From assembly GCA_937862805.1 (NCBI GenBank), contig CALMDO010000250.1, positions 1 to 53,942 on the forward strand: 53,942 nt of DNA. Direction: 5' to 3'. The notes beneath the pieces are model-generated. The model did no database searches. It worked only from the letters and a program-made list of their open reading frames with translations, and was not told the DNA's origin. The position numbers and the translations under genes were made by a program. The stretch is from an uncultured Bacteroidota bacterium (GTDB lineage: Bacteria; Bacteroidota; Bacteroidia; Bacteroidales; FEN-979). Shown one piece after another: positions 43,349 through 52,290 of this stretch (positions within the stretch are counted from its first letter, which is position 1; each line of letters begins with the position of its first letter).

Positions 43349-45117
43349 TCTTCTGAGAATTTCCTGAGCATTTCACGGTATTGTGAAAAAATCCGGGCAC
43401 GGGAGATAAATCCAAGGTATTTCCCCTCTTTCAGGACAGGAAGATTATAGAGGTCGCTTCTGTCGAAAAGTTGCACGATCACATCCATCGGGTCATCCGG
43501 ATCGAGGGTGCGATCAGGCCATACCATGAGTCCTTTAACATAAGTGATCTCATAGAGGCTTTGATCGAACATGATCTGGCGGATGATATCAAGTGTCACG
43601 ATTCCGTAAAAATTTCCTGACCGGTCCACCACCGGGAATATGTTCCGCGTGGAGGTTGCGACCACTTTGACCAGTTCACCTAAGGTAGCTTCCGGATCGA
43701 TCATCGAAAAATTGGTCTCGATCAATTGCCGTGGATTCATGAACGACAACACCGCCTTGTCTTTATCGTGCGTTATAAGTTCCTTACGGATGGCTAATTG
43801 CCGGGCATAGATAGAATGGCTTTCAAAGACATGGGAGGTGAGATAAGCGATGGCTGACACGATGATCAGCGGGGTGAGCAACTGGTACCCTCCCGTGATC
43901 TCGGCAATCAGAAAGATGGCAGTGAGGGGAGCATGCATCACCCCGGCCATCACCCCTGCCATCCCGACCAGTGAAAAATTACTGAGAGAAATACTGAAAC
44001 CGAAGAGCTGGTTGAGAAAACTGGCGAAGAAAAATCCACAAATGGCACCCACAAAGATAGAAGGCGCAAAAGTCCCGCCAATTCCCCCGCTTCCCTGTGT
44101 AACCGCCATGGCCACTACTTTCATCACGATCAAAGAGAAAACAATCAAAAGGAAGGACCAATGGTTTTCTTTCAATGTTCCGAAGAAAGAGTAACTGCCG
44201 ATCACCTCTCCCTGCCCGTTGATGACCGATTTGAGTACGGTATAACCTTCACCAAAGAGGGAAGGATAGATGAAAATCGACACCGCCAAAACTAAACCGG
44301 CCAAAGTAACCCTTGGTACGACGGGTATTTTTTTCATCAGGGTCTCAATTGAGATGCTTCCTCTGATGAAAAAGACGGAAACCAATCCCGTGAAAATGCC
44401 CAACAAGAGATAAAACGGAATATGTTTCAGCAGAAAAGGATTATTGAGGGTGAAGGAGAACAACACTTCATTGCCCATCAGAAAAAAGGAGAGAAGGGAG
44501 GCTGTTACCGTAGTGATCAGCAAAGGGATGATGGTAGCAATGGTCAGGTCCATCATGAGGATCTCCAGGACGAAGACAGCGCCTGCAATGGGCGCTTCAA
44601 AAATCCCGGCGATGGCGCCGGCAGCACCACAACCAATAAGCATGGTGCGCGTTTTATAGTCGAGCCGAAAGATCCTTGCCAGGTTGGAACCTATCGCCGA
44701 TCCTGAAAGAACGACCGGCGCCTCCGGTCCTACCGAACCCCCGAAACCCAGCGTGAGCGTGCATGCGACCAGGGAGGAAAAGGCATTGTGAGGCCTGATA
44801 TTGCTGTTGTTCTTGGAAATGGCATAAAGGACTTTGCTGACGCCATGACTGATGTTGTCCCTTACGACGAATTTCAGGAAAAGCAGGGTCAGGATAATCC
44901 CTACAACCGGGAAGGCAAGATAGAGATAATAGAGGCCATGATAACTGAAACCATTGGTGAGAAAGTAGTTGGTGTAATAGAGCGTGTTTTTCAGGGCCAC
45001 CGCGGCCAATCCACTGCCAATCCCCACCAAAACGCTAAGGATCAGCACGAAATCACGTTGCCTGAGGTGCCGCAAACGCCATACATACAAACGACCGATC
45101 AATGATTTTGGGATCAT
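43345..45117 (-). CDS. ClC-type chloride channel or H+/Cl- exchanger with two CBS domains
   Basis: A 590-residue integral membrane protein. The ClC signature GGSVGPEAP (selectivity region and gating Glu), the second pore motif GGIGGTFAPS, and a third motif region MHAPLTAIFLIAEIT are intact, within about ten to twelve helices (residues 20-425). The C-terminal part (about 460-590) is a pair of CBS domains (RNIFPVVDRSGNFYGIVTLDIIRQ and LYNLPVLKEGKYLGFISRARI) that would bind adenine nucleotides and gate transport. It cannot be said from sequence alone whether it is a channel or exchanger. The predicted start site is only 2 bases before the ATG, so the transcript may be leaderless. Confidence 0.92.
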   Translation of the reverse strand: MIPKSLIGRLYVWRLRHLRQRDFVLILSVLVGIGSGLAAVALKNTLYYTNYFLTNGFSYHGLYYLYLAFPVVGIILTLLFLKFVVRDNISHGVSKVLYAISKNNSNIRPHNAFSSLVACTLTLGFGGSVGPEAPVVLSGSAIGSNLARIFRLDYKTRTMLIGCGAAGAIAGIFEAPIAGAVFVLEILMMDLTIATIIPLLITTVTASLLSFFLMGNEVLFSFTLNNPFLLKHIPFYLLLGIFTGLVSVFFIRGSISIETLMKKIPVVPRVTLAGLVLAVSIFIYPSLFGEGYTVLKSVINGQGEVIGSYSFFGTLKENHWSFLLIVFSLIVMKVVAMAVTQGSGGIGGTFAPSIFVGAICGFFFASFLNQLFGFSISLSNFSLVGMAGVMAGVMHAPLTAIFLIAEITGGYQLLTPLIIVSAIAYLTSHVFESHSIYARQLAIRKELITHDKDKAVLSFMNPRQLIETNFSMIDPEATLGELVKVVATSTRNIFPVVDRSGNFYGIVTLDIIRQIMFDQSLYEITYVKGLMVWPDRTLDPDDPMDVIVQLFDRSDLYNLPVLKEGKYLGFISRARIFSQYREMLRKFSED

Positions 45118-45125
45118 CTATGATA

Positions 45126-45155
45126 CAAACCTAAGAAAAATATTGGAAAATCCAA
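45126..45155 (-). promoter_or_regulatory. -33/-7 promoter pair for the ClC gene
   Basis: On the minus strand TTG (45153-45155) and TAGGTTTG (45126-45133) are separated by 19 bases. The predicted start falls about 2 bases before the ATG at 45117, implying leaderless translation. Confidence 0.5.
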
Positions 45156-45158
45156 GGG

Positions 45159-48059
45159 TTACAAACTGATAGCGTACAAGAACTCACATCCCCAGGTCCC
45201 TGTGGCGGGAAAATACAAGCTCCTGACCCCCAGCTCAATGGGTCCTGCAAAACGAAGCAGGTGAAGATCGGCCGTCAACTCCGCGCCGGTTGTTTGAAAG
45301 GTGGTTACCTCCCCGGGGTTCAGCCCGTTGGCCCAATCATAGTAAAAGTTTAATTTCAATCGCTTGAGATAAACAACAGAACCCAGACTGAGATCCGGAC
45401 AGAGGATCGGGAACTTATAATTGATTCCGGCAGTGATAACCTCCTCGTCGTAGTTGTCGTGATAACCCCTGGGATAGGCGACCATGTTGGCATAGGAGTA
45501 TGCCATGTGATGGTTGGCTTCTCTTTTCTGCCAGGCAAAATAAAACCAAAATCCCTGGTGTTTAAAAATCCCGGGGAAATATAGATTGGCTGCAGCGGAG
45601 GCAATTGAACCCATGTCATTGCTGCCAAAAGGGGTATGACGATAATTGATTTCAATTGACAGGCCCAATGGCGGATACATGTCTTTCGGGGAGGATCGTT
45701 GGTATTGGGAAGCTGTCAAACGGTAATCAAGTGACCAGATCGACCCGCTGGTAAAGTTTTCCGGGGTGCTGTGATGGTGTTGAATTCCGATCAGCGAGAA
45801 ACCTGCTTCCGGCTGAAGGCTTCTGTTGAACCTTCCATGCGAGAAGTTCCATGGTATCGCTGTTTTGAATTTAAGATTGGTTTCTTGCCAGGTGAAGCGG
45901 TACTTCTCATGGCTGCCCTCGTAACGGGTATAACCCGCGCGGTTCCCGATGTCAAACTGTACAGTGAAAACCGGGTACCATCCTGTGTAGGAGAGGTTGG
46001 CATAGCATTTCCCGGTCCTTTCATTAAGGTCGTATTCCCAACCTGCTCCCGCTACCATACTGCTGAGGAGATTTTGCGACAGCGCCATCACGCCGGGGTG
46101 AAACGTCAGGTCACCCGCGTTAAAGGAGAGCGGGGCCCAACTGTGAGGGTTAAAAAGATGGGCGGCTTTCCGGTACCTGACAGAAGGATAAACGGTGCCT
46201 TTAATGGTATCTTTTTGAAAGTCAACGCTATCATTTTGTTTGAGCCGGAATATATTGCGTAGAAGTACACTGTCTTGTATATTGGCTTTTTCCTGGAGGG
46301 CCAGTGGCTCATAGAGCCTGAGGGAATGGTCTCTGACCAGGTGAAGGGGAATCCATGTCGATGGATCAATACGGATTTCCACCACCATCATCCCGTCGGA
46401 GGTGTAATCTGAATAGATCATGAACTGATGGTCGGGAGTACAATCAGGATCCAACGCTGCGAACCGGGACGAGGTGACCTGGAAGATCTGGTGTGTAAGC
46501 GTATCAAGGGCATAGAGATCTTCAGTCCCCGAATAATCCACACCATAGATCAGGTATTGGTTGAAAAAGTAACCGGGTCCGTTAAATTCGTGAAAGGTGA
46601 AGGGGATGAGGTGTTCGATTTTCCCGGTGGTCGTGTCAAGCAATGCCACGGTTTCTCCGTGCGCTGTCAGCAGGGTGAAGAGAATCTTTTTGTTATCTGG
46701 CAACCAGTTGGGTGTCATGGCAGCGCCATGATCCGGAACGGGAAATTTCCTTATCAGCCGGCCGGAAGGAACGTCGAGAATGTCGATGGAGTGTTGATTG
46801 TTGACAGAGACCTGTACTGCGGCAATCCTGTTGCCTTCGCTATTGATCACCGGGGAGAAATAGCGGGTTCGTCGGGTGAGTTGCCGGATTTTTCCGGTTG
46901 TGAAATCATAAATCCGGATCTCTCCGTAGCTTCTGTTATTCCAGCGATGGTCTTTTTCTTCTTCTGACCATGCCAGGTATTTTCCCCCGATGCTGGTCGT
47001 TCCGCTGTTGTGTTTCCCGGGGGTCAACAAGACCTTTTCACTACCGTTTCTCCGGTCGATCAATATAAACCGTGTCACATCATCCATGCTTGCTTTTTCT
47101 GCCAGGATCGAGGTGTCGTTCAGAAACAAAGGATGACTGTATTTAACCCAGGTTTTGGAATCCCGCCGGGTGATGGTCCTGACTTCAGGATGCTTGGTGG
47201 CTTGTGATTGCTGTTGCCAACCGCTGTCGAGTTCAGCCAGCAACTCTTTGTACAAACGGGTTTTCCATTTTCCGGTAACTTTCCTGATCCCGCTGTTGAA
47301 AGGAACAACCATGAAAGGATACTTAGCCACCCGGTCCAAGGCTTCGTTCCAGAGGTCTGTCCCATATTTTGCCCTCGCTTTTCCCACCAGGGAATAACCC
47401 AACGCGTAAGCATCCGGTGTAAAGGTTTTATAGGATCCCATGGTGGCTTTATCGTACGAATAGGGCCCCTTCTCTGTGATCTGTGCCCTGAGGACGCTTT
47501 CGAACAAGGCTGAACGGCCTCTTCCTGTCTTGCTTAATGCCGTTTCCGTCACGGTTGCATCCCCCTCCAGAAACCATGAAGGAACATACAGCCCCAAAAT
47601 TCCCCCGGTGATCTGTTCTCCGAAAAGATAGGACAATGCCTTTGAAAAACCCTGGTTGATTTTGGCGATCTGGACCGCGTGCCGGTATTCATGGATCGTC
47701 AACTGTTCCAGCCACTCCTCAGCATAACTAGATTGCGGGTCGCAGGGATAGAGTTCGATGCGTTTTGGCGCCCAGACCGTAACGCCGTTAGAAACAGTGG
47801 ATTGTGTATGGAGAAGCAGGGGAATCCTGGGAACTTTCGCCTTCAGTGTGTAGGTTTCATTCCGGCTGATGATTTCCATCACGTTGGCCAGGTATTGAGC
47901 CTTTTCTTCGTAGTGATCGGGATAGACGAGCCTGAATTGCGGCGTCTTGATCTGCCTCCAGCGGATGGAAGCCGGATCCTGCCCCGTTGAATAATATTGG
48001 GAAAACAGTAAATTTGATAACGATATAAGCAGGAAACCCCCTGACAGCAGCTTCTTCAT
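45159..48059 (-). CDS. Predicted metallopeptidase / beta-propeller / outer-membrane barrel fusion
   Basis: A 966-residue exported protein with a signal peptide (residues 1-20, ending LLFSQ). Residues about 30-270 look like a gluzincin of the MA clan: TIHEYRHAVQ holds the zinc motif HEYRH (His123, Glu124, His127) and WFLEGDA supplies a candidate third ligand (Glu165). Residues about 300-620 form a TolB/WD40-like propeller (SPVINSEGNRIAAVQVS, PDCTPDHQFMIYSDY). The rest (about 660-966) is an outer-membrane barrel of the surface-antigen type with many aromatic strands, ending LEFLYAISL-like residues. Such a protein would sit in the outer membrane with protease and propeller on one side. Its start overlaps the preceding gene's stop by one base (TAATG). 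Confidence 0.72.
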   Translation of the reverse strand: MKKLLSGGFLLISLSNLLFSQYYSTGQDPASIRWRQIKTPQFRLVYPDHYEEKAQYLANVMEIISRNETYTLKAKVPRIPLLLHTQSTVSNGVTVWAPKRIELYPCDPQSSYAEEWLEQLTIHEYRHAVQIAKINQGFSKALSYLFGEQITGGILGLYVPSWFLEGDATVTETALSKTGRGRSALFESVLRAQITEKGPYSYDKATMGSYKTFTPDAYALGYSLVGKARAKYGTDLWNEALDRVAKYPFMVVPFNSGIRKVTGKWKTRLYKELLAELDSGWQQQSQATKHPEVRTITRRDSKTWVKYSHPLFLNDTSILAEKASMDDVTRFILIDRRNGSEKVLLTPGKHNSGTTSIGGKYLAWSEEEKDHRWNNRSYGEIRIYDFTTGKIRQLTRRTRYFSPVINSEGNRIAAVQVSVNNQHSIDILDVPSGRLIRKFPVPDHGAAMTPNWLPDNKKILFTLLTAHGETVALLDTTTGKIEHLIPFTFHEFNGPGYFFNQYLIYGVDYSGTEDLYALDTLTHQIFQVTSSRFAALDPDCTPDHQFMIYSDYTSDGMMVVEIRIDPSTWIPLHLVRDHSLRLYEPLALQEKANIQDSVLLRNIFRLKQNDSVDFQKDTIKGTVYPSVRYRKAAHLFNPHSWAPLSFNAGDLTFHPGVMALSQNLLSSMVAGAGWEYDLNERTGKCYANLSYTGWYPVFTVQFDIGNRAGYTRYEGSHEKYRFTWQETNLKFKTAIPWNFSHGRFNRSLQPEAGFSLIGIQHHHSTPENFTSGSIWSLDYRLTASQYQRSSPKDMYPPLGLSIEINYRHTPFGSNDMGSIASAAANLYFPGIFKHQGFWFYFAWQKREANHHMAYSYANMVAYPRGYHDNYDEEVITAGINYKFPILCPDLSLGSVVYLKRLKLNFYYDWANGLNPGEVTTFQTTGAELTADLHLLRFAGPIELGVRSLYFPATGTWGCEFLYAISL

Positions 48060-51000
48060 TACCGGCTGATGACGACCTTTTTCACCAACCGCGTCGAGGC
48101 ATTGCTAAGCTGAACCGTATAGACACCGGCAGGAGTATCTTTCAGGTTAATCTCCGTCCGGAACTTTCCACCCGTCGGTTCAAGCGATGTGCGATGAACC
48201 AGGATTCCGAGACTGTTGTATATTTCCAGGAAGCAGGTACCTGTCAGGCCCGGTAAATCGAGGCTGATCGTGAAGCTTCCCTGATTGGGGACAGGGAAAA
48301 CCTTTAACGACAGGGATTCCATCTCCGTTTTTCCGGTCACTACCACATAAATATTATTGGAAGTGTCGCTCAACATTCCGTAAAGGTGCACGCGGCTCCA
48401 GAACCAGCCGGTTTGTTGTGGGTGAAGTACCTGGTTGGTGGCTTCCGGAATGGGATTCCCATTGAGGTACCATTGATTTCCGCGACTGTAATTACTTACC
48501 AGCGAGTCGCCCGAAAAATAGATCACGGGAGGGGCGGGAGGATTGGTAATGTGAACGAAGAAGGGCGGAGAAAATGTGCCGGTACCGCACCCATTGGTTC
48601 CGGCTACCGTGAAATTACCTGGTTCTGCAGTGGCCGAAAAATCAACCAGTATATCAGGCGTATTTTCACCAGAGGAAATGGTAGTTCCCGAAGGGATGAT
48701 CCACTGGTACCCCGTCGCGTTGGTTATAAGAGGAACCGAAAAGGGTACGCCTGTTGCACCACGGGCAACGGTGTCTAATCCGGTGATCGTTCCTGCAGCA
48801 ACAGGGAGCGTGGCCACAATCACCGCGAGTGGTGGCGAGAGCGCGCCTGCAGCACAGGTGTTATAAGCAAAAACAGTGATATTCCCTGAGGAAGCATTGA
48901 CCGGGAATGTGACCAGAACCGATCGTGTCCCGGCACCCTGGGTGATATAGGCTCCCGGCGGGAGATTCCAGACGTAGTAGTCTGCATTGGCAACCGGTTC
49001 AACGGAATAGAGGAGGCCCTGAGATCCGGCGCAAACATTCTGACTACCGGAAACAATACCGGGTGCGCCGGGAACCGGGTTCACCACCACTTCAAGGATA
49101 CCTGCAACACCACCGCTGCAACCCGTGGGACTGGAATAGTTGACCGAAACCCACTGGGGACCTGCCCCGAACCAATTGATCGCGACGGCACTGGTACCTT
49201 CCCCCGAAGTGATCACCCCACCCGAAGAAACATTCCAAAGGTAACCCGTCATCCCGTTTTGGGTCGAGTAAACAGTACTCCCGGAATTGACACACGGGGT
49301 GGTATTCCCGGTAATCGAAGGCACGGGTAAATTACTGACAGTTACTTCCTTAAGGGTCGGTGACTGGCTGGCACATCCCTCCGGGTCGGTATAACTGGCT
49401 GAAATCAGTTGCAACCCGGAAGTCACCCAGGTTACCATCACGGTATCTGTACCCTCACCACTGGTGATGATTCCTCCGGGTGAAATGGTCCATACGTAAT
49501 GGGTCATCCCGGGATCGGTGGTATAAAGGTATCCTCCGGAACCTGCACAGGCGTTATCCGGACCGCTGAGGGAAGGAACAGGTCTTGACAATATCGTGAC
49601 ATCCCATTCGGAAGGCAGATCCGGAACACATCCCCGGGGATCGGCATAGGTAACGGTTAACCGTCCTGCGCCGGGTGTCAGCCAGCGGACTTCGATCACT
49701 TCGGTTCCCGCTCCGCTGAGGATCTCACCTTCTTCAGAAACGGTCCATTCATAACCGGTCATCCCCGATTCAGTCATGTAGAAGTGACCGGAAGTTGCAG
49801 CACATACGGTATCTTCCCCGGTGATGACAGGTTGAGGGAGGGTATCGACCATGACAGGTAGTATTCCGGGTGAAACGGTCTGGCAACCGGTGAAGTTGGT
49901 ATAATTAACTGCTAATGAACGATTTCCAGGAAGAACCCATTGGATGGTAACAGTGGGATCGGAAGAGGTGCCTCCTCCTGTGATCAATCCACCCTCTGAG
50001 ACGTTCCATTGATAGTTCGACATGCCGCTCTCAGTTTCATAAATATGTCCTGCACTGTTCTGACAAACGGTATCCGGACCCGTAATGACCGGGACAGGCA
50101 AAAGTTCTACAAAAACAGCAAAAGTGGTAGGTGTCATGGCCGGACAGCCTTCCAGGTTATTGTAATTGATACTGATGGTTTGAGGCCCCGGATCGTTCCA
50201 GGTGACCACCGCCACGTTACTGGTCGGGGTACCACCTGCTGTGATTATACCGCCCGGTGAAACGGTCCATGTATATCCTGTCATCCCGCTCTGGGTGGTG
50301 TAGACATTGTTGGCAGAACCCGGGCAAGCCGTGGAAGGCCCGGCAATGGTGGGAACCGGCCGTTCACCCACCGAAACCGGCAGAATGAATGGCTGCAGGG
50401 AGGTGCATCCTCCCGGGGTTGCATAGTTTACGCTGACCGTTTGAGCACCGGTCGTATTCCAGGTCACAGTGATGGTGTTGCTGGTCGAGGTACCTCCCGA
50501 TGTGATAATTCCGCCCGGAGAGACCTGCCACAAGTAATTGATCATGCCGGTTTGTGTTGAATATACATTCCCTGTGGATTGAATACAAGGTGTCTGAGGG
50601 CCGGTGATGACGGGAACAGGAAGGTCGTTGACCGTTACCGGAAAACTGGTCGGAGTGGAAGGAGCACAACCATTGATATCGGTAAAGGCCACATTCACCA
50701 TTTGCACCCCCGCGATGGTCCATGTTACGGTCACCGTACTGTCGCCCGGCCCGCCGCCGGAAGTGATGGTCCCTCCTGACGAAATGGTCCAAAGGTAATC
50801 GGTCATCCCACTTTGTGTTTTGTAAGTATTACCGGTGCTGGTGATGCAGGCCAGATCAGGGCCTTTAATGACCGGGAGCGTGGTCGGATGAACAGTAATA
50901 ATATGATAACCAGGCGTTTGGCTTGAACAACCATTGGGATCATTGTAACTTACGCTCACGGTATCGGTCCCGCTGGTAGCCCAGACGACCGTAATGGCAT

Positions 51001-52159
51001 TGGTTCCTGTACCCGAAGTTATGGTACCCCCTGATGTGACACTCCACTGGTAATTCGACATCGAAGGTTGGGTGGAATAGCTGTATTCAGTCAGCCCGGT
51101 GCAAACCACGGCGGGACCATTAACGATGGGTGTTGGCCTGGTACTGACCGTCACCGACCGGCTGGAGGGGGCGCCACTTCCGCATCCGTTGACAGCGGTG
51201 ACGGAGACATTTCCCGCACTGGCATTGGCTGCCGCGTTGACAGTGATAAAGAAGGAGTTATTTCCGCTCACAATAGAAAACCCCGGGGGAAGGCTCCAGA
51301 TATAGCCGTTTGCTGCCGGTACCGGCGGTATGGAATAAATGATCCCGTAGGCCGGAAGACAAACGTGGGTAGGGCCGTCAATGGTTCCCGCTGCCCCGGG
51401 AAGAAGGCACCCCGTTAGGATGATCTTGCTGTTTGATTCGGGGATGACGTTCAGGTTGTTTTTAGGAGTGGATCCAAACACCGTTGAATTGGGAACCTGC
51501 ATGGTCAGAAGTTGTGCAGCAGTTGGCGGTACAGCCATGGTTGAGGCGTTGATCCCACAGGTGTAGGAAGGGGTAATTGAGGTTGCACTCATTGCGCCAT
51601 AAATGAATTCGATCTTGCTGGTGGCTTCATACAACCTCACCTGGAAAGTGACATGATCTGAATTCGATTGATCGAGCGAGAAATGGGCCCATTCAATAAC
51701 AAAAACACGGTTGCCCGGGACACCGAAGGTAACGTACCGGATGCTGTTGGTCAGGGTGTAACCCCAGGTTACCATTAAATCTTCATAAAAAGGAGCAATT
51801 GCAAGCAGGGTCCCGTTGGGGGAAGGGATTGAAAATGCCGAGTTATCAAATCCGTAAGGTTTATCCAGGTCACCTGCAGCACCATTGGTTGAAAAATCGA
51901 GGAAACCATTGGTGGAGACACTGACTTCCGTAAAATTGTAACCGAGGTAATTGAATGAAAATCCCAGCGGAACCGGGTAACTCCTGCTGTTGTTAGGGTT
52001 TCCGGGAGCCCGCCATGAAGTAACCCAGTTGCCGGTGTCTCCCACCGAATTATACACAATGCCGGTCTCCCTGGTAACCGTGTAAATGGATACCCCCTGC
52101 GCATCAGATATCGCCGGAATAAACAAAAGAAAAGTGAGGAAGTATAAAAAAGTTCTCAT
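48059..52159 (-). CDS. Secreted PKD/Ig-like repeat protein with type IX sorting tail
   Basis: A 1366-residue surface or secreted adhesin-like protein. It has a signal peptide (residues 1-21, ending SDAQ), an N-terminal domain of about 220 residues with a nidogen-like look (PYGFDNSAFSIPSPNGTLLAIAPFYEDLMVTWG, IEFIYGAM), one divergent repeat, eight tandem repeats of about 85 residues, two further divergent repeats, and a C-terminal Por/type-IX sorting domain (LKVFPVPNQGSFTISL through VKKVVISR). Each tandem repeat carries a Cys near its start and another in an xGC motif, suggesting a disulfide. The ATG at 52159 lies 18 bases after the predicted start from the 52184 box; the frame is open to 52240. 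Translationally coupled to the metallopeptidase/barrel gene. Confidence 0.85.
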   Translation of the reverse strand: MRTFLYFLTFLLFIPAISDAQGVSIYTVTRETGIVYNSVGDTGNWVTSWRAPGNPNNSRSYPVPLGFSFNYLGYNFTEVSVSTNGFLDFSTNGAAGDLDKPYGFDNSAFSIPSPNGTLLAIAPFYEDLMVTWGYTLTNSIRYVTFGVPGNRVFVIEWAHFSLDQSNSDHVTFQVRLYEATSKIEFIYGAMSATSITPSYTCGINASTMAVPPTAAQLLTMQVPNSTVFGSTPKNNLNVIPESNSKIILTGCLLPGAAGTIDGPTHVCLPAYGIIYSIPPVPAANGYIWSLPPGFSIVSGNNSFFITVNAAANASAGNVSVTAVNGCGSGAPSSRSVTVSTRPTPIVNGPAVVCTGLTEYSYSTQPSMSNYQWSVTSGGTITSGTGTNAITVVWATSGTDTVSVSYNDPNGCSSQTPGYHIITVHPTTLPVIKGPDLACITSTGNTYKTQSGMTDYLWTISSGGTITSGGGPGDSTVTVTWTIAGVQMVNVAFTDINGCAPSTPTSFPVTVNDLPVPVITGPQTPCIQSTGNVYSTQTGMINYLWQVSPGGIITSGGTSTSNTITVTWNTTGAQTVSVNYATPGGCTSLQPFILPVSVGERPVPTIAGPSTACPGSANNVYTTQSGMTGYTWTVSPGGIITAGGTPTSNVAVVTWNDPGPQTISINYNNLEGCPAMTPTTFAVFVELLPVPVITGPDTVCQNSAGHIYETESGMSNYQWNVSEGGLITGGGTSSDPTVTIQWVLPGNRSLAVNYTNFTGCQTVSPGILPVMVDTLPQPVITGEDTVCAATSGHFYMTESGMTGYEWTVSEEGEILSGAGTEVIEVRWLTPGAGRLTVTYADPRGCVPDLPSEWDVTILSRPVPSLSGPDNACAGSGGYLYTTDPGMTHYVWTISPGGIITSGEGTDTVMVTWVTSGLQLISASYTDPEGCASQSPTLKEVTVSNLPVPSITGNTTPCVNSGSTVYSTQNGMTGYLWNVSSGGVITSGEGTSAVAINWFGAGPQWVSVNYSSPTGCSGGVAGILEVVVNPVPGAPGIVSGSQNVCAGSQGLLYSVEPVANADYYVWNLPPGAYITQGAGTRSVLVTFPVNASSGNITVFAYNTCAAGALSPPLAVIVATLPVAAGTITGLDTVARGATGVPFSVPLITNATGYQWIIPSGTTISSGENTPDILVDFSATAEPGNFTVAGTNGCGTGTFSPPFFVHITNPPAPPVIYFSGDSLVSNYSRGNQWYLNGNPIPEATNQVLHPQQTGWFWSRVHLYGMLSDTSNNIYVVVTGKTEMESLSLKVFPVPNQGSFTISLDLPGLTGTCFLEIYNSLGILVHRTSLEPTGGKFRTEINLKDTPAGVYTVQLSNASTRLVKKVVISR
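49085..51130 (-). repeat. Eight tandem 85-residue coding repeats
   Basis: Within the adhesin gene, eight units of about 256 bases each encode the pattern GPxxxC...Y.T..GM..Y.W.VS.GG.ITSG...TV.W...G.Q.VSV.Y....GC. The units have diverged clearly at protein level, so this is an old duplication, not a recent expansion. Boundaries are approximate. Confidence 0.75.
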
Positions 52160-52183
52160 GCTGACAACAATTTGGCTACAATA

Positions 52184-52191
52184 CAAATTTA
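52184..52191 (-). promoter_or_regulatory. -7 promoter box for the adhesin/metallopeptidase operon
   Basis: Minus-strand TAAATTTG matches TAnnTTTG, with a TTG at 52214-52216 about 22 bases upstream. Leader about 18 bases to the ATG at 52159. Confidence 0.5.
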
Positions 52192-52290
52192 CACTGAAAC
52201 CCTTCAGGGTAATCAAGCGGTTGTCAAATGTTTTAATCAAGTTGTCAACAAAGGCAAGCGGGTATTTCGCATGAATGGTTTGGATCGTTT

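Noticed and set aside
49085-51130. Periodic direct repeats resembling a repeat/CRISPR-like locus
   Set aside because: The period is about 256 bases, the units are open in one frame and diverged, and they encode one protein domain; no spacers or cas genes.
51068-51418. Long open frames on the strand opposite the adhesin repeats and opposite GatE, LptD and DUF2723
   Set aside because: They lie entirely inside well-supported genes, have no domain pattern or promoter, and arise from the codon composition of the sense strand.
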